From Adineta steineri (lineage: Eukaryota; Rotifera; Eurotatoria; Adinetida; Adinetidae), in NCBI GenBank assembly GCA_905250115.1, contig CAJNOI010000101.1, positions 242,482 to 306,481 on the forward strand: a stretch of 64,000 bases of DNA. The letters are read 5' to 3'. Below the pieces are notes generated by a model. That model was not told where the DNA came from. It searched no databases and was given only the letters and a program-made list of their open reading frames with translations. Every line of letters begins with the position of its first letter. Within the stretch, counting starts at the first letter, position 1. A program made the translations under genes and the position numbers. Below are positions 9,521-21,928 of the stretch, in pieces.

Positions 9521-12300
9521 CTACTTATATATATTATTATTTTTGCTACGTGCTCAGCTGAACGATTTACTGTTTCTATCAATGTTTTTCTTATGTCTGT
9601 TTGCATTTATCTTTAATTACAACACACTCAATATATTTTAGGACGATAGATATTAGACGATGTTGATATATATATATTTGAGGCTCGAAATTTCATGTAC
9701 AATAGATACTTAAGTTGGAGTATAGTACGAGTATTTCAAGAACCCTGCTCAAATGACCTAAAAGTATACAGAATGATAATCATCAATACAGCTAAATTTA
9801 GAAAACCACTGATGTTTTCGAAGTGACTCTTGCATTTCAATAAAGGAAATGTTAATAAAAATATAAACAAGCTTATTTAATCAAATGTGGGCTCAAAAAA
9901 TATTTCTGAATCCGATGAGTTTTATTATATATTACAGGTCTTAGAATTAGTGAAGAAAGAAAATATCTGCACACGATAGGGAATAAAAAGAGTTAATTTG
10001 TAACTTGGAGACATGTTTCATTATTTTGACAGGAACAGTATCGTATCTATGAAGAAAGAATTTTTTCGAAGACGTTTTGTGGACCATACTAAAAAATTTA
10101 AAAACTACATTCAACTGTTTCAATAGTTTATTCAGAATAATACTGCTATTTTATAAGACAAAAAATATTTTCTTTACCTAAAAAATTATGAACTTACTTT
10201 TATATAAATTATTTCAATTTATTCGAACACATTAATTAATAAAACATCTATATTTGAAGTAAATTTTAATCTAGAATAAAATAGAAACTGACCGTTATCA
10301 ACATCATCAATATAACAAAAGCCCCTATATTCATGTATGTATATATTTATACTAAAAATTTAAACTGATCTAAACAAAGGAAATAACCATATTTTTCTCT
10401 ATGTAGATTGGATGCTATATCTTAAAAAAATAAACAATTAAAAACATGCAAATATACAAAGGTCAAATAAATATTGACAAAACTCGAAAGAATATTATTG
10501 TATACAATTATATCTCTGCTTCTATGAGAATTTATTAGTATGAATTGAAGTTGGATTTATGTTGGATTTATCTCATACTGCGATAGTTTGGGACAAAATA
10601 TCGAATATTTTTTCACACACTGGGAAAAAACAAAAAAATATATAAAGTATAAACATACCTCTACGTGACGTAAGCAGAAAGAAAAAGTGACAGGTATAGA
10701 TAGTTTTTATCCCTTTTCTTCAGACAATACTACTGAAAGCGATTGCTATTTGCTACGGTTGATTTCGATGCAACCATGACATCTATATCACGGTTAAGTC
10801 TTTCGTGTTTTCTTTTCTCTTGTTAGTATTATATATATTGTTGAACAAAATAAAAAGTCATTTATGTTCTAGCAAATGTCGAACACACGCGCCTACACAT
10901 CTCACTAACGGCCATAACACTATTAAACGAGTTAAGTTTATTTTCATTCACTTAGCAATTTATACGACTTCTAAACTCGATAAATTGAATTTATTTAGAA
11001 CAAACTATTTTGATTTCAACAACAATTTATTAATAATAAAGGTTTCGTATATTCTGTATAATTTTAACAACAAGAATTAGCTCTGTGCAGCAATTTACTA
11101 TAAGAATGAATCTCAAGATTATTTTATATTTATATATGTATTTTTGCCTGCTGAAATATATTACATATTGCCATGAATGTTGACAAAGTACGATGATCGA
11201 TATAGGTGATATTCATTTTAAGCATTTATCTACAGTCTTACTATTAATAGAATCAATAGATCATTTTTCATGCTACTTTGCCTTAACAGAAAGGTATATT
11301 ATATTTTAGATCACTAAAAAGTATTCTTATCTTTTTATGTGTATTTCTCTTTATTGATAAATCAATATATCAATCTTCATACCTTATATTGTTCTTTATA
11401 ATAGAGTATTTATTAAAAACAGTTTGTTGTAAAATTTAAATTGTGCCAATTAATTTATTTTGGTATATATAATTAACTGATCAGTAAATAATTCAGAAGC
11501 TCATTATTTCATTTTTTTTAATTCATTACTTCTAAATTGATTGCAGTAAAACTAACATAAATTCGTTGAATCAGTATGTATTTTTTATAGACGTGAAGGT
11601 GTTAGTATGATTTCAGCTAAGAAATCTATATTTTGCCAACATTCATACATATATTCGCCCTATTACTCAGGAGTGATAAATCGAACAGATAAACAGAATC
11701 AGATCTTTCATTTTCGAAATAATAGCTATGTATATTTGAAATAACTAGGAAAGACACCAGAGACGCTTGGAAAATACATAACGAGAATGTGGTTGTATTC
11801 AAAGAGAAGATAAATCTAAGTTCATTCAAAAATGGCACCAACATTTATAAAACACTCTTTATTTTCTGCTCGATAATATTTAGAACGACTGACATGCGTC
11901 TTTTGTGTAAGAAATAGTACATGAAATTAAACTAATGTGGTACAATTCGAGTTTGCACCATAAGTTGATAATAATAAAACTAATTCTAACTCACAGATTT
12001 ACTTTGATAATTTTTAACTATCATCATGACTGTTTCTTTTTCGAATGAGAATATATAGATCATACTCTATGACATGCGAAATTAATAATTGCTGATATGA
12101 TATAATAAAAAACAATTTCACATATTCAACTCTGATCATGGCTTAAATAGGATATCATGCTATAATTGAAATTGTAAAATGATACTTATGTGTTAATGAT
12201 GACAGAGCAAACATTTGCATATAAAAATAATTTTTCTTTTACCATTTTCATCAATATTAGTTTGCACACTATTGTGAGTAAAATACGACAAGTTTAAAAA
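9521..12300. other. AT-rich region without recognisable genes
   Basis: About 2.8 kb of AT-rich DNA with stops in all frames. Short frames at 10805-11080 and 11626-11844 look like chance: biased composition, no homology I can name, no exon borders. The last 100 bp is probably the promoter and 5' UTR of the secreted-protein gene that follows. Confidence 0.4.
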
Positions 12301-13701
12301 ATGAAACGACTGTTATTGTCGATACTGTTTGTTCTGTTTATTAATAAATGTGTAAGTCAAAGAGGTTTTCCAAAACAATTTCAAACAAGTTTAAATATAA
12401 GTGGATCAGCATCAGTTCCAATATTAACTCCTGGTGTTCAATACTTATTGTACGACTATAACAATTTAAGAGTTCGTTCTGATGTTCAAGGATGGCGAGC
12501 ACAACAAAACGAAACCTACATGATTAAATACAAACCTGAGGGTGCTGAAGCAGATTCAGTACGTAGAAAATAATTCATTATGAAATATAGTATTAATCAT
12601 GAAGTCCGTCTTTTAGCCAGCATCACAAGGTTATACAATGTTCAATTTTAATCCTGATTATCCAGCGTTGACAAAAGTAAAAAGAAAACTTGTTTTTTTT
12701 CTCTAAATAAGATTTGTTTTTCTAAAGAACGATTGTTGGTATAGAACAAATCCAATGGGTGATGTAGGTCCATTTCCATGGAGTTGGTTTTATGGTTCAA
12801 ATGAACTTCATACGGAAATTCAACGATGGTTTCCATTACCATCAAATCTTATCAATATGGGTGAAGAATGGATACCAGAAATTCAAGAAAATGCAACAGT
12901 ATATTTCTTTTCATCTCGATAGGATGAGAATATGATAATATGTAGTAAAAAGATTTTGTTTATTGTAGAGATATGATTCACCAGAAATATGTGACTTAAA
13001 ACGATCTGGTCGTGGCAAAGTTCCATGTTTAAGTTATTTTGAAACAAAAGATAGACCAGCTAGAACCATTACTGCGCGTGCTGCTCAAGGATCCTACGAT
13101 GCTGATGAGTAAGTGTAAATTGTGTGATTTTTATAAATATAATAAATAATAGCATGTCTATTTATATAGCTATATAATTACAACTTATTTATCATTTACT
13201 AATGGCATTCCATCAGAAGCTGAACATTTATTTGATGTACCTAAGCAATGGCCTTCTTATTGTGGCAATGCAAACACTGGTAAATGATAGTTGCCAATTA
13301 TTTATCTGATTTTATGCTGTGTTGCTATAGGTTTTGATGTTGATCCCGTACATGGATATGTAGTAACTCCAGATGGTCAAGATCATTTTCAATTAAACTT
13401 AAAAACACCACCAGTTCATGCACTAGGTGATGAAATTAAAATTGAGTTTAAAGTACAACCAAATTGGTATTATAATGGTACACGATGTGCTCAATTCAAT
13501 CCAATTATTTTTAATAAAACAAATTGGCAAGTACCACAAAAAGTTGACATGTCTTTTATTGATTACGGTTGTTGCACATATGAAATTACTGCAAATAGTG
13601 GTGGATATGATTGGCAATATCAACCAAATACATTTGTTGTTTATGCATGTGATGGACAAGCTGGATATGGTTGTAAAGGTAGAGAACCATGTGGCGCCTG
13701 A
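12301..13701 (+). CDS. Secreted two-domain protein, family unknown (six exons)
   Basis: Exons by frame and GT..AG: 12301-12558, 12617-12676, 12728-12898, 12969-13108, 13170-13279, 13331-13701, giving 369 residues. The start ATG opens a clear signal peptide (MKRLLLSILFVLFINKCVSQ). The first part has the stretch YDYNNLRVRSDVQGWR and later NDCWYRT, faintly recalling ependymin/lipocalin-like secreted beta proteins. The last exon reads like a beta-sandwich repeat of Calx-beta type (YVVTPDG, then FNPIIFNKTNWQVPQKV) and ends with several cysteines, suggesting disulphides. There are several N-glycosylation sequons (NISG, NETY, NGTR, NKTN). Exon structure is confident because every junction keeps frame; function is not known. 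Confidence 0.75.
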
Positions 13702-14162
13702 GAACATTCAACAACAAAAAGAATCATATTTAACACTGATATATGTACGCGAGATTAAAAAACCTATTTCAGTTTATTATAACTAAATAAATATTCTTCT
13801 TGAGGGTGTGGATGTGAATGTTATTATTATTTTTTACTCACATTCTGAGCAAATTATCAGTATATTGAGATACTCAGATATGTTAACCGTACTTCCAAAA
13901 TATTTGTTCTGAAAGAAATAGTATAAGGACAATAGTATTGTTTAGCTAGAGAATACATGACAAACAAGTCGTAAAATAGCAACACACAAAAAGAAAAGTT
14001 AACATGGTGTTATCAACAAGCAGAAAAAAATAAATACTAAGTCTCACATATAACAACAAGCATGCTGTGCCCATATCAACTATTCGTTCGTTCTTTGCCA
14101 CTAAAACAAGATATTTCACTAGTTACACACACACCAGATAAAAGAACTGTTTTTTGCTACAG
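13702..14162. other. Intergenic spacer with a G-rich foldback motif
   Basis: 3' UTR of the secreted-protein gene, the G-rich element at 13799-13849 (separate entry) and the 5' region of the isochorismatase gene. The end, a T-rich tract and CTACAG directly before the ATG at 14163, looks like a splice acceptor. Confidence 0.4.
13799..13849. repeat. Copy of CTTGAGGGTGTGG foldback element
   Basis: CTTGAGGGTGTGGATGTG at 13799-13816, then a T-rich loop and ACTCACATTCTGAG, which partly pairs with the G-rich arm. The G-rich arm is shared with copies near 33204 and 54132. It contains TGTGG units like the bdelloid telomere repeat. Confidence 0.45.
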
Positions 14163-15118
14163 ATGGAAAAGATCGCGTCAGAAACAGACAATGAAAGTAT
14201 TATTATAGGTAATACTTCCAATTTCTGGCGTTATTCGAGTAAAGATGGTTTTGATTTAACTCGACAGAATAATCATCAGACTGGCTCTTCAATCTGTCTT
14301 GAAACAACAACGACAGCTATTCGAATCGATCCAGCACGCTCTGCTCTTGTTATTATCGACATGCAAAATTTCTTTCTGCATCCAGCCGTACGAGCACATG
14401 AGCCAGGACTTGCTGCATCAAAGCAACTGCTTGAAAATGCAATTCCCATAGCTCGTAAGGCAGGTATTCAAATTATTTGGCTCAACTGGGGTTTAACACA
14501 AGAAGATATAGATCAGGCACCACCGGGACTGAAGCGAGTATTTGGCGCTTGTAGTAGTGTTGAATCTAGAAATAAGCAATCACCACCAAAGACAATTTAC
14601 ACAGGTTTAGGAACTGAGATGGGTGACATCATATTATCCAGTGGCGAACATGTTGATGGTGGAAGATTACTGATGCGTGATACTTGGAATGCTAAACTCT
14701 ATGATCCACTTTTTCAGAGCTATGAAAGTAGTCGACATAGTGTGAAGCCTGATAAATGGTTTCATAAAGTAGGAACTTTGTAATTTATCGATGTACATAT
14801 AAATTGATATTTTCATGTATAATCCTATAGAATCGTGTATCTGGTTTATGGTCACATGAATCCCCCCTACTTTCTTATCTCAACGAGAACAACTTAATTA
14901 CACTCTTCTTCGCTGGTGTGAATACTGATCAATGTGTTTTAAGTACATTTAACGATGCATCCAGCAAAGGTTTTGATTGTATTCTGCTAAGTGATGGTTG
15001 TGGTACGATGAGTTCATCATCTGCTCGAGAATTTACCGAACATGCGTGTGCACGAGGAGAAGGTTTCGTGATGGATACAGAGGCATTTACCAAAGGTGTC
15101 AAAGCCTCTATACATTAG
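14163..15118 (+). CDS. Isochorismatase-like cysteine hydrolase
   Basis: Two exons, 14163-14768 and 14831-15118 (62-bp intron), giving 297 residues. Isochorismatase-fold hydrolases use an Asp-Lys-Cys triad, and all three are visible: Asp66 in VIIDMQNFF, Lys202 just before the splice junction, and Cys237 in GVNTDQCV. About 55 extra residues at the N-terminus (NFWRYSSKDGFDLTR) recall fungal members. The family acts on amides or enol ethers such as nicotinamide, N-carbamoyl compounds or isochorismate; the substrate cannot be told here. No signal peptide, so probably cytosolic. It lies 360 bp upstream of an acyltransferase-fold gene on the same strand. The AG right before ATG may be a trans-splice or 5' UTR acceptor. 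Fold assignment is confident. Confidence 0.88.
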
Positions 15119-15478
15119 TTTTCATTTCTTTTTGTTTGAATTATTTGCTACATGTTTCAATATTGATTGAATATTTTCTATTACAATTGTGCAAATAAAC
15201 GTTAGATTTCGAATAGAACTCTACATTAAGAACGCATATTGAAGATTCATTGTTGTCGTACACTCATATTTCTAAACGAACAAAAGATAAGTTATCAACA
15301 TAGTGAATCTTTGTTTCTTTTCTTTCAATGCCCATAAAAAACCGTCATTATTTACTTCTAACTCATAAATGATAGCAAAAGAAAATAAAAAGCAAGTCAT
15401 CATATAATCTTACTTATTTTTTTGTCTGCTTGTTGACGGCTTCAGAGGATACACGGATTTATAATACAATACAAAATT
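15119..15478 (+). promoter_or_regulatory. Upstream region conserved between the two acyltransferase paralogues
   Basis: From about 15264 to the ATG at 15479 this sequence is nearly identical to 33743-33954 upstream of the second paralogue, including a block around ATTTACTTCTAACTCATAAA. It therefore belongs to the duplicated unit and probably carries the promoter and 5' UTR. A T-rich tract and TTCAG at about 15445 resemble a splice acceptor. Confidence 0.5.
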
Positions 15479-16942
15479 ATGACTCATCAGGTGATCTCTA
15501 CATTACCACTCGTCGGTGTTGAAAAGTTTTTTTGTTTACATGGTGGTTGGTTAACTATCGCACATGCTGCTCATTTGAGTGGAAATTATTCGATATTAAT
15601 TAGCAATGCTTCAAATGCTCTCCAATGTCTTTTGAAACGTCATTCTCGCATGCGCACACGTCTTCGAGTAGATGATAATCGATATTCTCTTGACAATCTT
15701 CAATACAGCTGTGAACATTTATCAAGCGATTTGTTTTTCTCAGCTATTGAAATAAGCAATGAGTCGTGGCAAGATATCGTTGAACGCCGATGTAATCAAG
15801 ATCCATATTCAAATAACGGAACGATTATTTTTCCATTATTTCATTTTATGCTTTTATTCAATTCGGAACAGTCTGACGATCAACTATTTCACTTAATTCT
15901 CTTTCAAAATCATTGTGTCTCGGATGGTCAAAGTGGATTTATTCTTATTCATGAGTTTTTGACTTTGGCAACCACTTCGAATGCTCTCGAAATATCAGAG
16001 CCACTCAATACAGAAATACTTCCATTACTTGGCCAACTGATTCCTCGTCCATATGGTTTACTTTATCATATCATAGCATTCATAGGCAGATACATTTTCA
16101 TACGAGAATTACGCCAACTAACTCATCCACGTATTCCTGTCAAAAGCATTCCGCTAAGCGACTGTCAACCAACAAGATTTAGAGTGCAGCGGTACAAAAT
16201 AAGGTTTTTATTTGCTTCGAGTTCTTCGAATCTCTATTCTAAACTACATCCACAATGTCGTCTACATAGAGTGACATTAAATGGTCCGCTCATGGGATGC
16301 CTCCTATTGGCCATTCATCATTGTTTTCCATTAAACGATAACACTCTACTGAAGCCATTGGGAATTGGTGTTCTGTTTAACATGCGTTCGCGTCTTCCTC
16401 AATCACCTCTCACACCTTCTTCAGTCGGCTACTTCGCAGGCACGGGTGAAGTTAAGCTCAAACGATCGCTTTCCATTCGATCTACTCAATTTTGGACACT
16501 GGCACACTACTGCATGACTAATACTCAACATCAACTGAAGCGAGATGGTGTCCCATTAACAATGAATATTTTTGCTGATATATTGAGAAATGAACAAGAA
16601 TTCGACGAAACTCGTCAACTCTTTCCAGAAGGACGATTTTCAGAACTTGGCTTTTCAAATATTGGTAAATATCCGTTTTCCTGCAAATATAATGAAGGTG
16701 AAGTACAACTACAAGGTATTCATGTCGTCAACAATATGAGTGTCTATCGTACTTCAACCGATATCTTTGTCACTTGTACAGATAACAAACAGTTAGACTT
16801 TTCCATGGCGCATGAAATGGAGAGTGATGAAATGGCACAAGGTTTTCTTGACTATTACTTGCGTCTTATTGAACTATGTGCTGATAGTGAACGTTGTAAA
16901 AGTGAAACAACTCTAGATGAACTATTAAAAATGATGGAATGA
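15479..16942 (+). CDS. CoA-dependent acyltransferase-fold protein (condensation / alcohol acetyltransferase type), copy 1
   Basis: Single-exon frame of 487 residues from an ATG. The BAHD/condensation/alcohol-acetyltransferase superfamily has a catalytic HHxxxDG motif. Here it reads NHCVSDG, with the second His at residue 145 and Asp-Gly at 149-150; the first His is replaced by Asn, as is tolerated in the family. A late FSNIGKYPFS stretch matches the usual S-N-x-G motif of these folds. The chain opens with a segment like the start of condensation or acetyltransferase domains (LPLVGVEKFF). No carrier or adenylation domain is attached, so it is a stand-alone enzyme, perhaps transferring an acyl group from CoA. 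Copy 2 lies at 33955. No introns, in contrast to the housekeeping genes; an acquired origin is possible but unproven. Confidence 0.8.
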   Translation: MTHQVISTLPLVGVEKFFCLHGGWLTIAHAAHLSGNYSILISNASNALQCLLKRHSRMRTRLRVDDNRYSLDNLQYSCEHLSSDLFFSAIEISNESWQDIVERRCNQDPYSNNGTIIFPLFHFMLLFNSEQSDDQLFHLILFQNHCVSDGQSGFILIHEFLTLATTSNALEISEPLNTEILPLLGQLIPRPYGLLYHIIAFIGRYIFIRELRQLTHPRIPVKSIPLSDCQPTRFRVQRYKIRFLFASSSSNLYSKLHPQCRLHRVTLNGPLMGCLLLAIHHCFPLNDNTLLKPLGIGVLFNMRSRLPQSPLTPSSVGYFAGTGEVKLKRSLSIRSTQFWTLAHYCMTNTQHQLKRDGVPLTMNIFADILRNEQEFDETRQLFPEGRFSELGFSNIGKYPFSCKYNEGEVQLQGIHVVNNMSVYRTSTDIFVTCTDNKQLDFSMAHEMESDEMAQGFLDYYLRLIELCADSERCKSETTLDELLKMME

Positions 16943-17450
16943 TCATAGATATTGTAATCGAGAGATTTCCTAAATAAAGAAATATATTCGGATCGAATAT
17001 TTTAAATAGTCGAACGCTAGTTGAAACAAAAAAAGACAAAATTGTTCGACAGAATTAGAGAAATATATTGTATTAAAGCTTGGTATCTATACAGCATGTA
17101 AGTTAACTATATCATGTAGAATATTTCATATTTTACAATATGTTTGACATGGTAATCGTTCAACGAATATTTGGAATATATTAACCAGAAAGAACATAGG
17201 AATTGTTTCTGTAATATTAATACTCATATCCACTCCACTCTCACCCACACCTACACCATGAAGATCTGGAAAAATTATTAGAGGAAATCGTTTTCAAAAC
17301 GAGTTTTAAATTTATTCATCAAGAAAGAAAAGATTGACATACAAATACAACATCAAATAGATTTATATTTTAAAAAATGTAATGAGAGAATAAGAGAGTA
17401 GAATATATAATATATTGTTTATATTTGTGTCATAACCATATGAAATGATT
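16943..17450. other. Convergent intergenic spacer with C-rich telomere-like tract
   Basis: AT-rich spacer between convergent genes. At 17229-17258 there is a C-rich run (CTCACCCACACCTACAC) that is a degenerate complement of TGTGGG repeats. Nothing else recognisable. Confidence 0.4.
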
Positions 17451-20400
17451 TCATATACTTAGATGAAATACTCTTCGACTTCTTTGTATCTTATTTCGAT
17501 ATCGAGCAATAGTCTTATGAAATTCTTGCCTGTAAAATGTTGATGGTAATACATATATAAAAAAAATTAACATCGGTGGAATAAATGAAATAAAATATCC
17601 AATAAGATATATCCATGAATTATTTGATGATTTCATACATTTCGATACATAAGATATTATTAAACGTGGTAATGCAAGAATAACTAATACAACTGGAACA
17701 ATTAATAAATTTTTATGTTCATGTAATTGTTGTCGTAAAAGTTGATAATAAGTTCGATCAGTTTGTAAATTTGATTGTTGATGAGATTTTCTTGTGATCA
17801 GAATAATAGATGATACTAAATTTATTATAAATGGAGTAATAAAATGAAAACTGTGCATTATAGAATTAAATTTTCTTAAATAAGATGAGTAAGTAATAGT
17901 ACACCATATTCTTCTTTCATTATCATTTATTTCATCCATTAAATGTCGATAAAAAGGATCATAAATCGATGTACTTATGATAAAAAGAATAAGAATAATA
18001 ATGATTATTTTAGCTGCTTGTTTACTTTTTTTCTTTTGAAAACGAGTACCTTTTATTATTGTAAATGCTCGTTCACTAGCTACACAAGCATTTAACCATT
18101 GATCCATATTAAGACAGGATTGTAGAAGAAAATCAAGAGTAATACATTGAATATTTAAAAATATTCGATTTGGTACGATTGTCATTTGTGAAAAAATAGG
18201 TATCCAACATTTTAATCCAAATAAAATTATTGTAAATAAAGTTGTTATTGATAAACTAAATAAATATAGACCACTACCAACATCACGTACAATTTTATTT
18301 TTAAATGTTATCATAGCAAGAATACCATTAATAAAATCAGCTATAATAAATATAATAGTTAATATTAAACTTATTATTACGATAGTTGGTTGATATTTTA
18401 TACTAAGATTTGGTATAATATGATAACCTAAAATAGCATCGAGGGATAAACCAAATCCACTTGTACTAAATTGGCACTGTGCTCCAAAAAAACATGAAGG
18501 ACAAAGGCATAGTGATCTTGTCGGACAATGTGGAGAATCTTGAAAACATTTGCCACCATTTTGACATTCATTTTGACCTGAACAATCAAATATCATATCA
18601 TGATTAAATTCAAAGCAATTAGCAAGACGTTGTTTATAATAATCATAACATAGACAAAGATGAATATTATCATAAAAACAAGAAAGATTTAATGAAGACA
18701 TTTGACATGGTAAATGATAATATTTTATTCGACGAATAAGATCTAATTTAATAATACTATCATTAAATATTTCATTGATATGTTTACAACGATCTGATGG
18801 TTTTATCATTTGATTAATTGTTGTTGATCGATTATAAATATTTTTAACAAAAGTTAAATAATAATTTTTTTCAAGAAGTTCAATAAAACCAATATGAAAT
18901 GGTCTTGACCAAAATATTGTAATAAAATCTTGTTGAACAGGAATTGTTTGAAATGTAGTTGATCGCACTGGTCTATCACGATTCATAACTTCAATAAAAT
19001 GAATAAATATTGATTGTGGTACAATAATAGATTTTTCAAATGATAAAATTATTTTATTATCTTCTAATTCATATCGTTCTCCAAAATAACCTTTTCGACA
19101 AATACATATAAATCGTTTCTTCGATAACATATATTCATCCGTCGGAATACATAGAACGCCATTTTGACATGTTAAATTTTGACATATCATATTGTTAAGA
19201 AGACATCGAGGACCAAATTTATAAATAGGACAAATGCATATTGATTGATCAGTAGAAGAAGAAATACCAATATCTAATGAATCAGATGAACATATTGAAG
19301 AATGTTGAATTGTACAATAACGACCAGACCATCCAGTATTACAATGACACAATCTTTTTTGTTTATCATTGAAATATTTAATACATTTACCATTGATACA
19401 TCGATTATTTGAACAACTTTCAAAATGAATATTATCATTTGGAATATTAGCGATTAATGCTAAACGATAAACAGGTAAAAATGAAAATTTAATTGGAAAA
19501 AATAAACTTCCACGATATTTTAATGAAATTTTCTCATAAATATTAAATTGTATTCCATAATTTTTTGTTTGATTTTTTGGTCGATTTGAATAAAGTAAAT
19601 AAATATTATATTTAACTTTACAATCTCGTGTTGATAAATAAGTAATTTGTTCATATGAATGAATTATTTGTTTATTATTATCATCATCAATTAATAAAAT
19701 AACAATTGCAAATGGTATTTGCCATGAATTAGGTGACGTTGTAAATTTAATTGATAGGCTTACTGGTTGATTTTGATATTGACATTGATCACCATAATAA
19801 CTTGGTGGACAAAAACATATTTTTCTTGTTCGATTAGTTTTATCATTTAACCATATACGTACATCAATACCACGATGACAATGAAGTTGTTGTTGAATAG
19901 ATGTTACAGTTATAGGTGGACTTAAACGTACTTCGTTTTTTATATGTTGTTTTGTTTGATCTTTTAGTGATTCCTTCATTCCATTAAGAGTAAAGTTTAT
20001 AATTCGTTCTTTTCCATATATTCCTACTTGATTGCATAAATAATTTTCGATATTCGAAACATTTAGACGTTCCGACGGATCACAAAAAGAAGAAGTTTGA
20101 TTTTTATATGTTGTACAAAAATTTTTATAATCTCTATCATCACAAGCATTCAAACTGTTACATAGATCCCAAGTTCCGATACATACTTTTGAGTTTTGCT
20201 TTTTGCAATAAAAGTTATCCAGATTCATTATTTGATATTCTTTGCGACATAATGTTGGTTCATCGGTAGCTCCAATACAATCAACTCTACCATCATTTGC
20301 TTTGATAATTGGTAAATAAATAATTTTATACGTATTAGGTGAAACACATTTATGCCATCCATTAATATTGGTAATAATTCAGTAGATCTATCACATATTA

Positions 20401-21928
20401 TTTGAAATGAAATATGTTCGCGGAAATTTTTTAATTTTATGTCTGATTCTTCTTCTGGAGGTTTAATTTCGTCTATAGAAATAGTATGATTAACCGAAGT
20501 TATATTTTCATCATCACTATTCGGACAATCATTTATACCATTCATACGACGATGTATAGAAATACATTTTAATGAATTCGAACATTGATACATATTCGAT
20601 CTATTACAAATTATAGAATTATAATTATAAATTTCATGGTATTGCCAAAGTTTTGAATGTAAGTGTTGTAAATAAAATTGTGGTGATGGAAATACATCGG
20701 GTTGTTGAAATAATTCTGGATGAATACCACGATGATAAATTAAATTATTATAACGAGAATTACTATAACATATATAAGGAAACAGAAACTTTCGATAGTC
20801 CAACATTGTTGGACTATATTTTTCATAAGCAAAATAAATATCACCAAATAAAACTGGAATAGTTGGTATGAATAACATATTTGGGCAATCCTGTTTGATC
20901 ATTAAAAGACATATATGATACTTACAAAAATCATTACATCTTGTATCAAAAGGATCTTTTGAATAACTAAAAACGCATAAGAATGCATACCAACATTGAT
21001 AATATATTGATTCGTCTTTGATATTATCCATGGTTTCGAATAATAATTGTTCACGTTTTATCATACAAGAATCTGTTAAAGGTGAACTCTTACATGTTAC
21101 GTCTTCACATTTAAATAACGGCATCTGTGAACTACATAGATGTGGGAGAGGACGATCCCTCTCATCTAAATCAGAAGCGTCAAGACAATCAGGAGCATGA
21201 ATATCATCTTGAAAAAACGATTTGTCTATGCATTGTCCATTAGTACATCGATATTCATTTTCATTACATTCATTTATTTCAAGTTGCCAGCAATATTCTT
21301 CATCAACTCCACCATCAATACAATCAATTTGTCCATTACAAATTTCTGTTCAATCTAAACATGCTGGATGATGACCACGATTACATTATAAATGCATGTA
21401 ACAAGTAAGATCCGTTGGATTATATGAATAAATATTATAGAAATTCTTAATCATTTCATATAAAGATGGATAATCTGAATGACAATAATCAAGTTCATAT
21501 TGACACATTGAACCAAATCTTGGCAATGTACAATTATAAAAGATCTTTTCTGATAATGGTGAATCGTTTGATATTAATAATTGATTTAAATACCATTGAT
21601 AATCTTCAATAATATCTGTTGGTGTTGACCAAAGATATAATTGCTGACCTGTTATATTTTGTTTTGAAAATTGTTCAAAAGTAAACTTTGGAAAATAACC
21701 ATTTTCTTCTATATTAAATTTCGATGAGAATTCATTCATACAATAAAATAATATTTCACGATAAACATATTTGTCTCCATTTAAAACATCAATACGTAAA
21801 CAATCATGTTGTAATAAATCATTATTTTCATTTTCATTTACCCCACCTGTATGATGAAGATTGATTTGAAGTTGACCGATAACCAAATGAAAAAAAATAA
21901 AATACAATAAATATTTCATACGAAACAT
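17451..21928 (-). pseudogene. LDLa/EGF seven-transmembrane receptor, disabled by two stops and a frameshift
   Basis: Read from 21928, the frame starts with a signal peptide (MKYLLYFIFFHLVIG). LDL-receptor class A modules follow (DCIDGGVDEEYCW; DGRVDCIGATDEPTLC), then EGF-like modules (CQNGGKCF) and a seven-helix domain from about 18430 to 17500 with the end of a rhodopsin-like receptor (helix 7 region PPMLIFFIYVLP). Three lesions interrupt it: TAA at 21386-21388, TGA at 21350-21352 (likely an old Trp codon before TEICNG) and a one-base frameshift near 20365 inside an LDLa module. Below the frameshift the frame is intact for 925 codons (20228-17451). Bdelloids have many receptors of this architecture. 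Either a recent pseudogene or a sequence with several assembly errors; the first seems likelier. Confidence 0.75.

Noticed and set aside
10805..11080. 91-codon frame starting with a hydrophobic segment
   Set aside because: Only the first 15 residues look like a signal; the rest is random AT-rich translation with no exon borders.
13423..13786. Overlapping frames on both strands in the last exon of the secreted-protein gene
   Set aside because: The exon chain in the other frame has signal peptide, five in-phase junctions and a sensible end.
21350..21388. In-frame TAA and TGA as reassigned codons
   Set aside because: Other genes here end at TAA, TAG and TGA in the expected places, so the standard code applies.
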